NCBI GenBank assembly: GCA_031260665.1
Contig: JAISLD010000022.1
Span: forward strand, 1 to 64,000
Direction: 5' to 3'
DNA length: 64,000 nt
Source of the DNA: Oscillospiraceae bacterium
Lineage (GTDB): Bacteria > Bacillota > Clostridia > Oscillospirales > Ruminococcaceae
Under the pieces are notes generated by a model. It was not told where the DNA came from. It did not search any database and saw nothing but the letters and a program-made list of their open reading frames with translations. The first letter of the stretch is position 1. Each line of letters opens with the position of its first letter. Both the position numbers and the translations under genes were made by a program. Positions 8,573-17,051 of the stretch are shown here, piece after piece.

Positions 8573-8585
8573 CAAGGTTACGCAG

Positions 8586-8645
8586 TGCCAACGCCGCGAA
8601 GCGGCAGCGGTTAAACTGAAAGTTTAACCGGTTAAGGAGTATATG
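8586..8645. repeat. intergenic repeat (GCGGC hairpin plus module B) providing the aroK ribosome-binding site
   Basis: GCCGCGAAGCGGC is followed by the 21-bp palindrome GGTTAAACT-G-AAAGTTTAACC and then GGTTAAGGAGTATATG. The TAAGGAG just after the palindrome is the aroK Shine-Dalgarno sequence, so this repeat is part of the mRNA and of the translation start region. The same block recurs at 40.7 and 50.1 kb and inverted at 38.7 and 54.2 kb. Confidence 0.8.
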
Positions 8646-9125
8646 AACATCTACTTAATTGGATTTATGGGCAGCGGCAAGTCCTACACGGCGAGGAAAC
8701 TCTCAAAGTCAATGCGGCTCCCCGTGGTCGACACCGACCGCGTAATCGAGGACGACACGGGAATGTCAATCGCCGAGTTGTTTGCGCAATACGGCGAAGA
8801 ATATTTTCGCGAGCTTGAACTCAGCGCGATAAGCGAAGCCGAGGGCATAGTGTCGTGTGGGGGCGGTGCGCCGACCTACGCGCCCACCGCCGAGTTTCTG
8901 TCAAAGAACCTCACGATATTCCTTGACACCGACTTCGACACTTGTTACCGCCGTATAGCGAACGACCCGTATCGACCGAACGCAAAGGGCAAGACTTACG
9001 AAGAGCTGAAGTCGCTTTACGACTCGCGCCGACCGCTCTACCTCAAGACGGCAATCTTGGCGGCAAAGCCTGCCGACATAGAAAATCTGTCCAAGAACAA
9101 ACTATTCAACGACAAGGCTATATAG
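8643..9125 (+). CDS. aroK: shikimate kinase
   Basis: 160 residues. The Walker A loop GFMGSGKS is near the N-terminus, DTD (VVDTDRVIED) and the shikimate-binding GGGAP follow, and the lid Arg lies in DPYRPNAK. It phosphorylates the 3-hydroxyl of shikimate using ATP, the step after AroE. Start ATG at 8643 follows TAAGGAG supplied by a repeat. Slightly short, but all functional elements are present. Confidence 0.92.
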   Translation: MNIYLIGFMGSGKSYTARKLSKSMRLPVVDTDRVIEDDTGMSIAELFAQYGEEYFRELELSAISEAEGIVSCGGGAPTYAPTAEFLSKNLTIFLDTDFDTCYRRIANDPYRPNAKGKTYEELKSLYDSRRPLYLKTAILAAKPADIENLSKNKLFNDKAI

Positions 9126-9136
9126 TCAATTAACTT

Positions 9137-9224
9137 AAGAAACAGCAAGCTGTTTCTTCGGACGGTAAGCCGCCCGTCGCTGTTTCGCTATGCTCACAAC
9201 TTAAAAACTTTCAAGTTTTTAAGT
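9137..9224. repeat. two hairpins between aroK and the DnaD-like gene
   Basis: AAGAAACAGC-AA-GCTGTTTCTT at 9137-9158 and ACTTAAAAACTT-TC-AAGTTTTTAAGT at 9199-9224 are perfect inverted repeats. The second has the same design as other AAAAAC...GTTTTT hairpins in the window but different arms. They may attenuate read-through or protect mRNA ends; there is no strong T-tract. Confidence 0.6.
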
Positions 9225-9235
9225 TCAACAACTAT

Positions 9236-10066
9236 ATGACATTTAACTTTGGTAAATGGCAAGGCGTATTCGCGGTGCCGAACAAACTCGCCGACGAACT
9301 TCTGCCGCAGACAGACGGCTCTTCGCTTAAAGTCCTGCTTTATCTTATGAGGCACGGCGGCACGGAACTTTCCGCCGCTGATATTGCCAAGGCGACAGGC
9401 TTGTCGGCAGAGTCGGTCAAGACCGCCGAGATGTTTTGGCGTGAAAACGGTTTTCTCACAGAGCTTCCCCCTGAACGGAACCGCACAGGGCTTACTCACT
9501 ATGACCCCGGTGAAATCTCCGACTCCATTGAAGAATCGCCTGAAGAGAAAGCGTTGTTTGTTTACGCGGAGAAGCTGTTTGCCCGCCCGCTGAGGCACAG
9601 CGAGAAGAACACGCTGCACAATCTGACGCAGGACTTCTCCCTCACGACCGACATTCTGCAAATGCTTTTGTTCTACTGCAAAGAGCAAGGCAGAGTGACC
9701 GCAAAGTTTATCCTCGACACAGCCGCCGAGTGGGAACAACGCGGTGTTGACACGGTGAAGAAAGCGGAAGAACGGATAACATTGTCAGATGAGCTGAAGC
9801 TCTCGGAGATACGGCGCATGTTCAAAATGCAGGACATAAGCACAGAACAAGAGAAGCTGATATTCAAGTGGAGAAAAGAGTGGGGCGTGTCACTTGAAGC
9901 GCTGAAAGAAGCCTACAACACAATGCTTGACGGCACAGGCGGCAAAAAAAACTTCAAGTATCTTGACAAAGTGTTGGGCACAGGGCGAGAAAAGACAGCG
10001 GATTCTGATGAAGAATACGGCGATACATACAAACAACTTAGAGAGATGTGGTACGGTAGTGGCTGA
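9236..10066 (+). CDS. DnaD/DnaB-domain replication initiation-type protein
   Basis: 276 residues. The N-terminus (about 1-85) resembles a winged helix (SLKVLLYLMRHGGTELSAADIAKATG). Two DnaB_2-type helical domains follow: about 100-180, ending in the typical AAEWEQRGVDT, and about 195-255, with the YNTML and FKYLDKVL pattern. DnaD proteins remodel DNA and help load the helicase in Firmicutes. Having two such domains resembles DnaB/DnaD hybrids. No helicase loader is next to it. No good ribosome-binding site is seen at this ATG; translation may be coupled through the upstream hairpin region. Its stop overlaps the next gene by eight bases. Confidence 0.8.
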   Translation: MTFNFGKWQGVFAVPNKLADELLPQTDGSSLKVLLYLMRHGGTELSAADIAKATGLSAESVKTAEMFWRENGFLTELPPERNRTGLTHYDPGEISDSIEESPEEKALFVYAEKLFARPLRHSEKNTLHNLTQDFSLTTDILQMLLFYCKEQGRVTAKFILDTAAEWEQRGVDTVKKAEERITLSDELKLSEIRRMFKMQDISTEQEKLIFKWRKEWGVSLEALKEAYNTMLDGTGGKKNFKYLDKVLGTGREKTADSDEEYGDTYKQLREMWYGSG

Positions 10067-11162
10067 ATACAACTTGGTTTCCCCCTGCTCGTTCGGGCTG
10101 GAAAAGACCCTTTGCTATGAGATACGGCGGGCGGGCGGCAAAGATGAAACGCCGACTGACGGCAGAGTGGAATACAAAGGCGATGAACGGGTTATCGCGA
10201 GTATGAACCTCTCGTCGTCGGTCGCCGAACGTGTCGGCGTTGTTATCGGCAAGTTCAAAGCCGAAACTTTCGACGATGTATACAACAATCTGCTGAAAGC
10301 CGATTGCTCGTTTATCCCGCGTGACGGGAAGTTCCCGATTGTGAAAGGGCAAAGCGTCAAGTCAAAGCTGACAAGTGTGCCCGCTCTTCAGCGAACCGTG
10401 AAGAAAGCCCTCGCAAACAATCTCACCGCTTTTCACGGGACCGACTTGCCCGAAACAGGCGCGGAGTTCCCCGTTCGGTTTTTCCTGTTCAAAGACGTAA
10501 TCACGGTGCTTGCCGACGCGTCGGGAATTATGCTGCACAAACGCGGCTATCGCGCCGAAAGCGGACAAGCGCCGCTGAAGGAAACTCTCGCGGCAGGTAT
10601 CGCCGACCTCGCACACCTTCGGTCAGGGGATATCGTCGTTGACCCGTTTTGCGGCAGCGGAACAATCCTGATTGAAGCGGCGCTGAAGCTTCGTCGTATG
10701 CCGCCCGGTTTCAACCGCCGATTTTCAAGCGAGTTTTGGGGCGATAGGTTTGAGTCGGCTTACAGTGAAGCCAAAGCTGAGTTATCTCAAGATGTTATCA
10801 AGACAAACGAAGTCTTTTGTTATGGCTACGACATCGACGCTGATTCGCTTCGTGTTGCTCGGCAAAACGCCGAGAAAGCGGGCGTCGCCTCAAACATCGT
10901 GTTCTCAAAGCGAAGCATTGCCGACTTCGTTCCTCCAACCGAGAAGTTCAAGGTCGTCACCAACCCGCCATATGGCGAACGAATGGGCGAGGAAGCAGAA
11001 GCGGCGGAGCTTACGCGGTTGACGGGAGAGGTCTTGTCGGGATACGAAGCGCATATCATATCTTCTGTGTCCAACTTTGAACTCTATTACGGCAAAAAAG
11101 CCGTTAGAAACCGAAAACTCTACAACGGAATGATAATGTGCAGGCTTTACTCGATGATGTAG
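10059..11162 (+). CDS. THUMP-domain class I rRNA N2-guanine methyltransferase (RlmL/YpsC-like)
   Basis: About 367 residues from a GTG (VAEYNLVSPCSFGLE) that overlaps the end of the DnaD-like gene; the ORF-track start 44 codons earlier lies within that gene and lacks family similarity. A ferredoxin-like/THUMP region (about 50-155) precedes a Rossmann methyltransferase domain with DPFCGSGTILIEAAL and the catalytic TNPPYGERMGE. The NPPY motif marks modification of an exocyclic base amine; relatives methylate 23S rRNA guanines. The exact target is not determinable. It ends the aroE operon. Confidence 0.87.
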   Translation: MAEYNLVSPCSFGLEKTLCYEIRRAGGKDETPTDGRVEYKGDERVIASMNLSSSVAERVGVVIGKFKAETFDDVYNNLLKADCSFIPRDGKFPIVKGQSVKSKLTSVPALQRTVKKALANNLTAFHGTDLPETGAEFPVRFFLFKDVITVLADASGIMLHKRGYRAESGQAPLKETLAAGIADLAHLRSGDIVVDPFCGSGTILIEAALKLRRMPPGFNRRFSSEFWGDRFESAYSEAKAELSQDVIKTNEVFCYGYDIDADSLRVARQNAEKAGVASNIVFSKRSIADFVPPTEKFKVVTNPPYGERMGEEAEAAELTRLTGEVLSGYEAHIISSVSNFELYYGKKAVRNRKLYNGMIMCRLYSMM

Positions 11163-11204
11163 ACTGTCGTTTACATCATCGTCTATAGTAATCGTTGATT
11201 TTAG

Positions 11205-11345
11205 CGTTCTTCCCCTCCACCCTAAGGGGGAGGAGAGAACACTACTATAGTGGGTCAAATCAAAAGCACAAAGCGTTTTTGTAGCCGCAGAGCGGCTGCC
11301 GCACCGTTGGTACGGATTTAACCGGCTATACTTCGTTCACCGGCA
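11205..11345. repeat. intergenic mosaic: CCCCTCC hairpin plus inverted, decayed module A
   Basis: CCCCTCC-ACCCTAA-GGGGGAGG (about 11213-11234) can terminate the aroE operon. It runs into GAGAACACTA, also found at 40.4 and 40.8 kb. Bases about 11236-11305 read on the minus strand resemble module A (GGCTACAAAAACGCTTT, then ACCCACTATAGTAG), a diverged inverted copy. GGTACGGATTTAACCGG follows. Confidence 0.55.
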
Positions 11346-11394
11346 AAGCAAAGAATTGATAATCTATGTTTTTATAATTTAAGGTGTCACTCTG

Positions 11395-11423
11395 TTGACA
11401 CAAGCATGATTTTATGGTACAAT
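11395..11423 (+). promoter_or_regulatory. sigma-A-type promoter of the GGDEF-glyA-pfk operon
   Basis: TTGACA (11395-11400) and TACAAT (11418-11423) are spaced by 17 bases, about 48 bases before the predicted start of the first cyclase. Confidence 0.75.
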
Positions 11424-11477
11424 AAGGGTGCAAAATTGTACTAAGCAAACAGCTACATACTTAAACGGTGACTTTAT

Positions 11478-12950
11478 ATGCCACACACAATAGAAGGAAT
11501 CCTCTCGCTTCTTGCCCTCGTTATGGCGGGCGGCGCGATTTGGCTGTCGTGCAGACATTACGGCGTGCATAATTTCAGCCAGTATGGGCTTCTTGCCACC
11601 ATCACGTTCTTCCTGTCCGTGTCACACTATTTCCACACGATGACTGAAACAGGCAACTACGAGGTGACCTATCGGTTCTCGCTGTTTATGCTGTCCTACC
11701 TCGGTATGGCTCTGCTCCTCTTCGCCTGTGACTACGGCGGCATAAAGCGACCGCACCTGTTCTTCTGCTGGCTTTATTTCGGTGTGGTGGGTATCTACAC
11801 TGTGATAATGACGCTGATTGGCGACAACTTGGCGTATGTGCCGAATCGCTTCAGCTTAGAGCCGGGGCAAAACTTTCCGCTTGCGGTTTCCGCTATTTGC
11901 AGTTTCTTCCTCGCTGTGTTCGCCGCGATACTGATTGCCGCAAATATGTTCAGGCGCGGCGGCGCAAAACACGGGCTTGTGTTCTTCTTCCTCACCCTTG
12001 CCCTGCTGATTGCAGGCGGCTTTGACATACAAAACGACAACGCGTGGAAGATAACCCCGTTTGTCGCGGCTGTCGCGGTGCTGATTCTCGGCGGATACAC
12101 CGTGTTGTTTCGCTTCAAAGAATGGGTTCTGTCGGGTCGCAGCTTCGCCGCCGACCATATGCCGCTTGCCTTTGCCTTCGTTGACGGCGACGGAATACTT
12201 ATCGACAAAAACTCTGTGTTTGACGATTTCTTCCCCGAACAAAAGACGGTTCGCCTTGGTGAGCCTGTGTCGCGTTCCGCTTTGTTTGAAGCGGTTATCC
12301 TAAACGCCGACCTTGAAGAATATCAGCGGAACAACACGTCGCCTTTCCTCAAGCTGACGCGTTCCGTCACAATGTGCGACGGTTTGCCCGGAACCAAGAT
12401 TCTTGCCGAAGACGTGAGCGAACACCGTGCCGCAAAACGCACGCTTGACCTGCTGCTCCGTTGCGACACCCTTTGCGGCGTTCTCAAACGCCAAGCGTTC
12501 TTTGAAGACGCGCTCCGTGCGTTCGACCTGTCGGTGCAGAATGGCACGCGTTGCTCTATTCTTATGATAGACGTCGACCACTTCAAGACAATCAACGACA
12601 CCTACGGGCACGCGTTCGGCGATACGGTGCTTGCCAGCTCCGCGAAAGCGGCGGCGGCACGGCTTCGTACCACCGACATTATCGGGAGATACGGCGGCGA
12701 AGAGTTCGTCATCTTCCTGCCCGACACCGACGCAAAAGGCGCGGAGATTGTCGCCGAGAGTTTACGCAAACAAATGAAAGCGCTGAAGTTTGTCATAGAA
12801 AAGCAAGACATCGCCTGCTCAATCAGCGTCGGCATTGCCGACGACGAACCGGGCGGCACACTCGAACAAATGGTGAATCAAGCGGACATAGCACTTTATG
12901 ACGCGAAGCACGCGGGTCGCGACTGCGTAAGGATATTCAGCCGTATCTGA
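11478..12950 (+). CDS. seven-helix membrane diguanylate cyclase
   Basis: 490 residues. The first 215 hold about seven membrane helices of the type found at the N-terminus of HisKA_7TM sensors. A linker that may be PAS-like (about 220-325) leads to a GGDEF domain (about 335-488). The active site GRYGGEEFVIF is intact. An inhibitory I-site, RTTD, is placed five residues before GGEEF. The metal Asp lies in MIDVDHFKTIND. It should make c-di-GMP from two GTP, with product inhibition. The next gene is a paralogue of the same layout, 13 bases downstream. Confidence 0.92.
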   Translation: MPHTIEGILSLLALVMAGGAIWLSCRHYGVHNFSQYGLLATITFFLSVSHYFHTMTETGNYEVTYRFSLFMLSYLGMALLLFACDYGGIKRPHLFFCWLYFGVVGIYTVIMTLIGDNLAYVPNRFSLEPGQNFPLAVSAICSFFLAVFAAILIAANMFRRGGAKHGLVFFFLTLALLIAGGFDIQNDNAWKITPFVAAVAVLILGGYTVLFRFKEWVLSGRSFAADHMPLAFAFVDGDGILIDKNSVFDDFFPEQKTVRLGEPVSRSALFEAVILNADLEEYQRNNTSPFLKLTRSVTMCDGLPGTKILAEDVSEHRAAKRTLDLLLRCDTLCGVLKRQAFFEDALRAFDLSVQNGTRCSILMIDVDHFKTINDTYGHAFGDTVLASSAKAAAARLRTTDIIGRYGGEEFVIFLPDTDAKGAEIVAESLRKQMKALKFVIEKQDIACSISVGIADDEPGGTLEQMVNQADIALYDAKHAGRDCVRIFSRI

Positions 12951-12963
12951 AAAGGGATTTATT

Positions 12964-14532
12964 ATGCCGATAACTTTTTTCAGCGCAGTTCAGGCGACAG
13001 CCACCGTGCTGAGTGCCGCGATACTGATGATTACAATCACGACGCACCGCAACAAGAACCTGCGTTATTACTATTTGTTCTGCGTGGTTGCTCTTTGTAT
13101 GTCTATAGGCGGGTTTTTAGAGGTCACGGCGGTTTCAACCGAAGCCGTGCAGTTCGCCTATAAAATAGACTGGCTCGGCTTGCCGTTCGTAGGGCTGAGT
13201 CTGTTCTTGTTTGGGCAAGAGTTCTCGGGCGTTAAGCCGAAAGCACCGTGGCTGAAGTACATTCTTTGGGCGGTGTCGCTGTTTGCGTGTGGTTCGGTGC
13301 TTCTTTTCCCCGACATCACCGTCATCTACAAAAGCATTGAGTTAGCTGCGGACGCAATCCCGCCTCACGGCATCTCGACTTCAGGGATATTCTACTATCC
13401 TGTCTTTGCAATCAATGTTTTCTTCGGCCTTTACGGCATAATCCAGTTGCTTCGCGCAACAAAAGCGACGTCAACGAAAGACCGTCTCATACATACGGCG
13501 GTGTTCTCCTCCCTCATCATTCTGCCGCTGACAGGCGTTGTCTTGGGGCTGACCGTCCTCAAAAGCGCGTATGACCCGGTGCCGCCGCTAATCGGTATGT
13601 CGGCGTTTATCATCGGCATATATCTGATTGGTTTTGAGAAAATCAGCCGCACCACGGTGTCGCGAAGCGACATTGTGCTTGAAATGAACGCGGGCTTCGT
13701 TCTCTTGGAGGGCAACCGCATATCCGACATCAACCCACGTGCGCGTGAGCTTGTGAAGGAGTTCGCCGATATCCTGCCGAACACTCTCGTTGACTCGCTG
13801 AAAGACATTCCCGCCGGAATATTCGACGGCACAGGCGACCACGTGACGCTTTATCCTCTCTCTGAGCTGACCGACGATGAGCTGAACAGCTTGTCGCCCG
13901 ATATTCCGCTCTCGCTTCGCGTGTCACGCAGCTTTCTGCCCAACGGACAGAACCGCAGGCTTTGCGTTATCTTGACAGACGACAGCGAGGACTATCTGAC
14001 CAACGAAAAGCTTCGACGTGCCGCCCGAACCGACTCGCTGACAAAGATGTTCAATCGCGGCGCGTTCTTTGAGATTGCCGGCCGCGGCTTCAGCCTTATG
14101 CGCCGCCGCCACTCCGACGGTTGCGCGATGATGCTTGACCTCGACTTTTTCAAGAACGTGAACGACGCGTACGGTCACCGCACAGGCGACACTGTGCTTA
14201 GTATGGTGTCGGACACAATTAAAGGTTCTATTCGTTCGATTGACACCTGCGGACGTTACGGCGGCGAGGAGTTTGCCGTTTGGCTTCCCGGGTGCAGGCT
14301 AATCGGAGCGATGATTATCGCCGAGGATATCCGCAAAAAAGTGTCGGAGCTGAAGTTCAACGATGACCGCAACTTCAACATAACTGTTTCAATCGGCGTC
14401 GCCGATATGGGCGACTCCGTGTCGCTGACCGAGATACTTCATCGTGCCGACAAAGCGTTGTACGAAGCAAAGCGGAGCGGACGCAACAAGGCGTTGCCAT
14501 TTGAAAAAGACGAAAGGTCGCGGAATATATGA
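12964..14532 (+). CDS. second seven-helix membrane diguanylate cyclase
   Basis: 522 residues with the same plan as the gene before it: seven helices (about 5-222), a PAS-like region (about 225-345) and a GGDEF domain (about 355-510). The active site is CGRYGGEEFAVW; the I-site RSID is in place, and the metal Asp is in MLDLDFFKNVND. Sequence outside the GGDEF core is clearly diverged, which suggests different signals. AAAGGGA precedes the ATG. Its stop overlaps the acetyltransferase start by four bases (ATGA), implying coupled translation. Confidence 0.92.
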   Translation: MPITFFSAVQATATVLSAAILMITITTHRNKNLRYYYLFCVVALCMSIGGFLEVTAVSTEAVQFAYKIDWLGLPFVGLSLFLFGQEFSGVKPKAPWLKYILWAVSLFACGSVLLFPDITVIYKSIELAADAIPPHGISTSGIFYYPVFAINVFFGLYGIIQLLRATKATSTKDRLIHTAVFSSLIILPLTGVVLGLTVLKSAYDPVPPLIGMSAFIIGIYLIGFEKISRTTVSRSDIVLEMNAGFVLLEGNRISDINPRARELVKEFADILPNTLVDSLKDIPAGIFDGTGDHVTLYPLSELTDDELNSLSPDIPLSLRVSRSFLPNGQNRRLCVILTDDSEDYLTNEKLRRAARTDSLTKMFNRGAFFEIAGRGFSLMRRRHSDGCAMMLDLDFFKNVNDAYGHRTGDTVLSMVSDTIKGSIRSIDTCGRYGGEEFAVWLPGCRLIGAMIIAEDIRKKVSELKFNDDRNFNITVSIGVADMGDSVSLTEILHRADKALYEAKRSGRNKALPFEKDERSRNI

Positions 14533-15770
14533 GCATACTGATTCGCAAGCCGACTTATGACGACCTGCTATCCTGCGACAAACTTGCGACACTCTGCTTT
14601 GAAAACACCACGGATTGCCGTGACGAGCCGCTCGACTTTGACAAGCAGACACCGCAAAGCTACGGCGAGAAGATGAAAGCCCGTGCCGCCGACAACACCC
14701 AGCGTTGCTGCACCAACCCACTCGAACGATATGTTGCGTTTGACGGAGACGAGGCGGTGGCGCAAGTGTCGCGGACACCGCTGTCAATGCGCTTTGACGG
14801 AAACAACGTGTCGTGTTCGGGTATCGGGTACGTCTGCACATCGCCGCCTTATCGTAGGCGCGGTCTGATTGAGCAGATTATGCGCCGCCACCTTGAGGAT
14901 ATGACAGCCGAGGGCGTGGTCCTATCGCACCTCTATCCTTTCTCAGAGCGATTCTACGGAATGTTCGGCTACGCGTTGTCGCGCCCGCTCATCGCCGTGA
15001 CGTTCGACACATCGTTTATCAATGTCGATAAAGAGAAGTGGCAAGGCACGTTTGAGCTGTTTGAAGGCACAAACCTTGAAGGTTTCGAGCAAGCCTACGC
15101 CGCAATGCCACACTACAACCTCTCGCTTCAGCGCACCTCCCCCGACTTTCTTAAGCTGAAAGACGCGCAGCCGTGGAAGAACTCAAAGTTCGGCTATCTG
15201 TTCCGCGACAACGGAGGTAAACCGCGTGGATACCTCGTGTTCAGCAAGAAAAACATTGACGGGCAGTCAACGCTTGACTGCGACGAGTTTATCTTTGACA
15301 ACAGCGACACGTTCAAGGCACTGCTGAAATTCGTCAAAACGTTCGCTTCCGACTACCCGCGAACAAAGCTGCTGCTTCCGCGTGAGTTATCCGAAGCACG
15401 AATCGTCACCGACACAGTTGCCGCGAATTATAAACGCGAGTCGCTGACTTCGGGAATGACACGCGTGGTGTCGCCGCTTGCCGTGCTTCAAAAAGCAAGG
15501 TACATCGGAAGCGGGAGCATTACTATACGCATAACAGACAAGTTTTTAGACAAAGAGTATAATATATCCGCCGAATACACGAGCGGACAGGCTACTCGTG
15601 TCACAAACAGCGATTTGCCACCTGATGTTACGTTTGATATCGCGGGGTTTTCACAAGCGATAACAGGCGTGTATGACGCGGACACCCTCGAGTTTCTCGG
15701 CTATGAGGGTGCGGCAAAATACCCAAGTGTGTTCTACAAGAAACCAACTTTCTTGAGCGACTATTTTTAA
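14529..15770 (+). CDS. Eis-like GNAT acetyltransferase with SCP2-type C-terminal domain
   Basis: 413 residues in the three-part Eis layout: an N-terminal GNAT domain with the acetyl-CoA loop PPYRRRGLIEQ (about 110-122), a second diverged GNAT half (about 170-300), and a C-terminal SCP2-like domain (about 305-410, with EYNISAEYTSGQATRV). Eis family members acetylate amines of diverse substrates, including aminoglycosides and proteins; the substrate here is unknown. Its operon position between diguanylate cyclases and glyA gives no clear pathway hint. Confidence 0.85.
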   Translation: MSILIRKPTYDDLLSCDKLATLCFENTTDCRDEPLDFDKQTPQSYGEKMKARAADNTQRCCTNPLERYVAFDGDEAVAQVSRTPLSMRFDGNNVSCSGIGYVCTSPPYRRRGLIEQIMRRHLEDMTAEGVVLSHLYPFSERFYGMFGYALSRPLIAVTFDTSFINVDKEKWQGTFELFEGTNLEGFEQAYAAMPHYNLSLQRTSPDFLKLKDAQPWKNSKFGYLFRDNGGKPRGYLVFSKKNIDGQSTLDCDEFIFDNSDTFKALLKFVKTFASDYPRTKLLLPRELSEARIVTDTVAANYKRESLTSGMTRVVSPLAVLQKARYIGSGSITIRITDKFLDKEYNISAEYTSGQATRVTNSDLPPDVTFDIAGFSQAITGVYDADTLEFLGYEGAAKYPSVFYKKPTFLSDYF

Positions 15771-15785
15771 GGAGATATAAAGTAG

Positions 15786-17042
15786 ATGTACGCAAACCTG
15801 CTTGACACAATCGGTTTTGTTTCAAACTATGACCCCGAGGTGGGCGACGCAATGCACGGCGAGCTTGTCCGCGAGCAACGCGGGCTTGAGCTTATCGCGA
15901 GCGAAAACATCGTAAGCCCCGCTGTAATGGCGGCAATGGGCAGCGTTCTCACCAACAAATACGCGGAAGGTTATCCCGAGAAAAGGTATTACGGCGGTTG
16001 CGAGTGCGTGGACCGCGTGGAGAACATCGCGATTGAGCGTGTGAACCGACTGTTCGGCTCAAAATTCGCTAACGTGCAGCCCCACAGCGGCGCGCAAGCG
16101 AACACTGCGGTCTACTTCGCGTTGCTTAAACCCGGCGACACAGTCCTCGGTATGAGCCTTGCGCACGGCGGTCACCTGACGCACGGTTCACCCGTCAACA
16201 TATCGGGCAAATACTTCAACTTTATATCCTACGGCGTGTCAGACCTCGACGGCCGTATCGATTACGACGCGCTTCAGCAAGCAGCCGAGGAACACAAGCC
16301 GAAGATGTTAGTCGCGGGAGCAAGCGCATATCCCCGCAGTATTGACTTTCCGCGTCTTTCCGCGATAGCGAAGTCGGTCGGCGCGTATCTTATGGTTGAT
16401 ATGGCACACATCGCGGGGCTTGTCGCGGCAGGCGCACACCCCTCGCCCGTGCCTTATGCCGACGTCACAACCTCAACCACGCACAAGACGCTTCGCGGTC
16501 CTCGCGGCGGCATTATCCTAAGCAACGATGAAGTAATCGCAAAGAAAATCAACAGCGCGGTCTTTCCCGGCACACAAGGCGGTCCGCTTGAACACGTCAT
16601 CGCGGCGAAAGCCGTCTGCTTCGGTGAGGCACTGCAAGACAGCTTCAAAGAATACGGCAAACAGATTGTGCTGAACGCCAAGGTCTTGTCGGAAGAGCTT
16701 TTGGCACACGGGTTCGACTTGGTGTCGGGCGGCACAGACAACCACCTTATGCTCGTCGACCTGCGTCCGTTCAAGACGACGGGCAAGCTGCTTGAGCACA
16801 ACCTTGATGAAGTCTACATCACAGTCAACAAGAACGCAATCCCCGGCGACCCCGAGAAGCCGACGATAACAAGCGGCGTTCGTATCGGAACGGCGGCAGT
16901 CACCTCACGCGGACTCGGCGCGACAGAGATGAAAGAAATAGCAAGACTGATTAAGCTGACAGCAACGGAGTTCGACACCAAGGCCGACGAAATTCGCGCC
17001 TCTGTTACAGAAATAGTAAAGAAGTATCCACTTTATAAATAA
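15786..17042 (+). CDS. glyA: serine hydroxymethyltransferase
   Basis: 418 residues, the normal length. It has [11 protein letters not shown] near the N-terminus, the PLP-binding lysine region in [14 protein letters not shown], and [13 protein letters not shown]. It interconverts serine and glycine while charging tetrahydrofolate with a one-carbon unit. AAGGAG precedes the ATG. It lies nine bases upstream of pfk in the same operon. No glycine riboswitch is visible in the short upstream gap. Confidence 0.96.
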   Translation: MYANLLDTIGFVSNYDPEVGDAMHGELVREQRGLELIASENIVSPAVMAAMGSVLTNKYAEGYPEKRYYGGCECVDRVENIAIERVNRLFGSKFANVQPHSGAQANTAVYFALLKPGDTVLGMSLAHGGHLTHGSPVNISGKYFNFISYGVSDLDGRIDYDALQQAAEEHKPKMLVAGASAYPRSIDFPRLSAIAKSVGAYLMVDMAHIAGLVAAGAHPSPVPYADVTTSTTHKTLRGPRGGIILSNDEVIAKKINSAVFPGTQGGPLEHVIAAKAVCFGEALQDSFKEYGKQIVLNAKVLSEELLAHGFDLVSGGTDNHLMLVDLRPFKTTGKLLEHNLDEVYITVNKNAIPGDPEKPTITSGVRIGTAAVTSRGLGATEMKEIARLIKLTATEFDTKADEIRASVTEIVKKYPLYK

Positions 17043-17051
17043 AGGCAGACA

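Noticed and set aside
9927-10058. Upstream 44 codons of the methyltransferase ORF
   Set aside because: They lie inside the DnaD-like gene, lack similarity and have no ribosome-binding site; a GTG at 10059 gives the family N-terminus.
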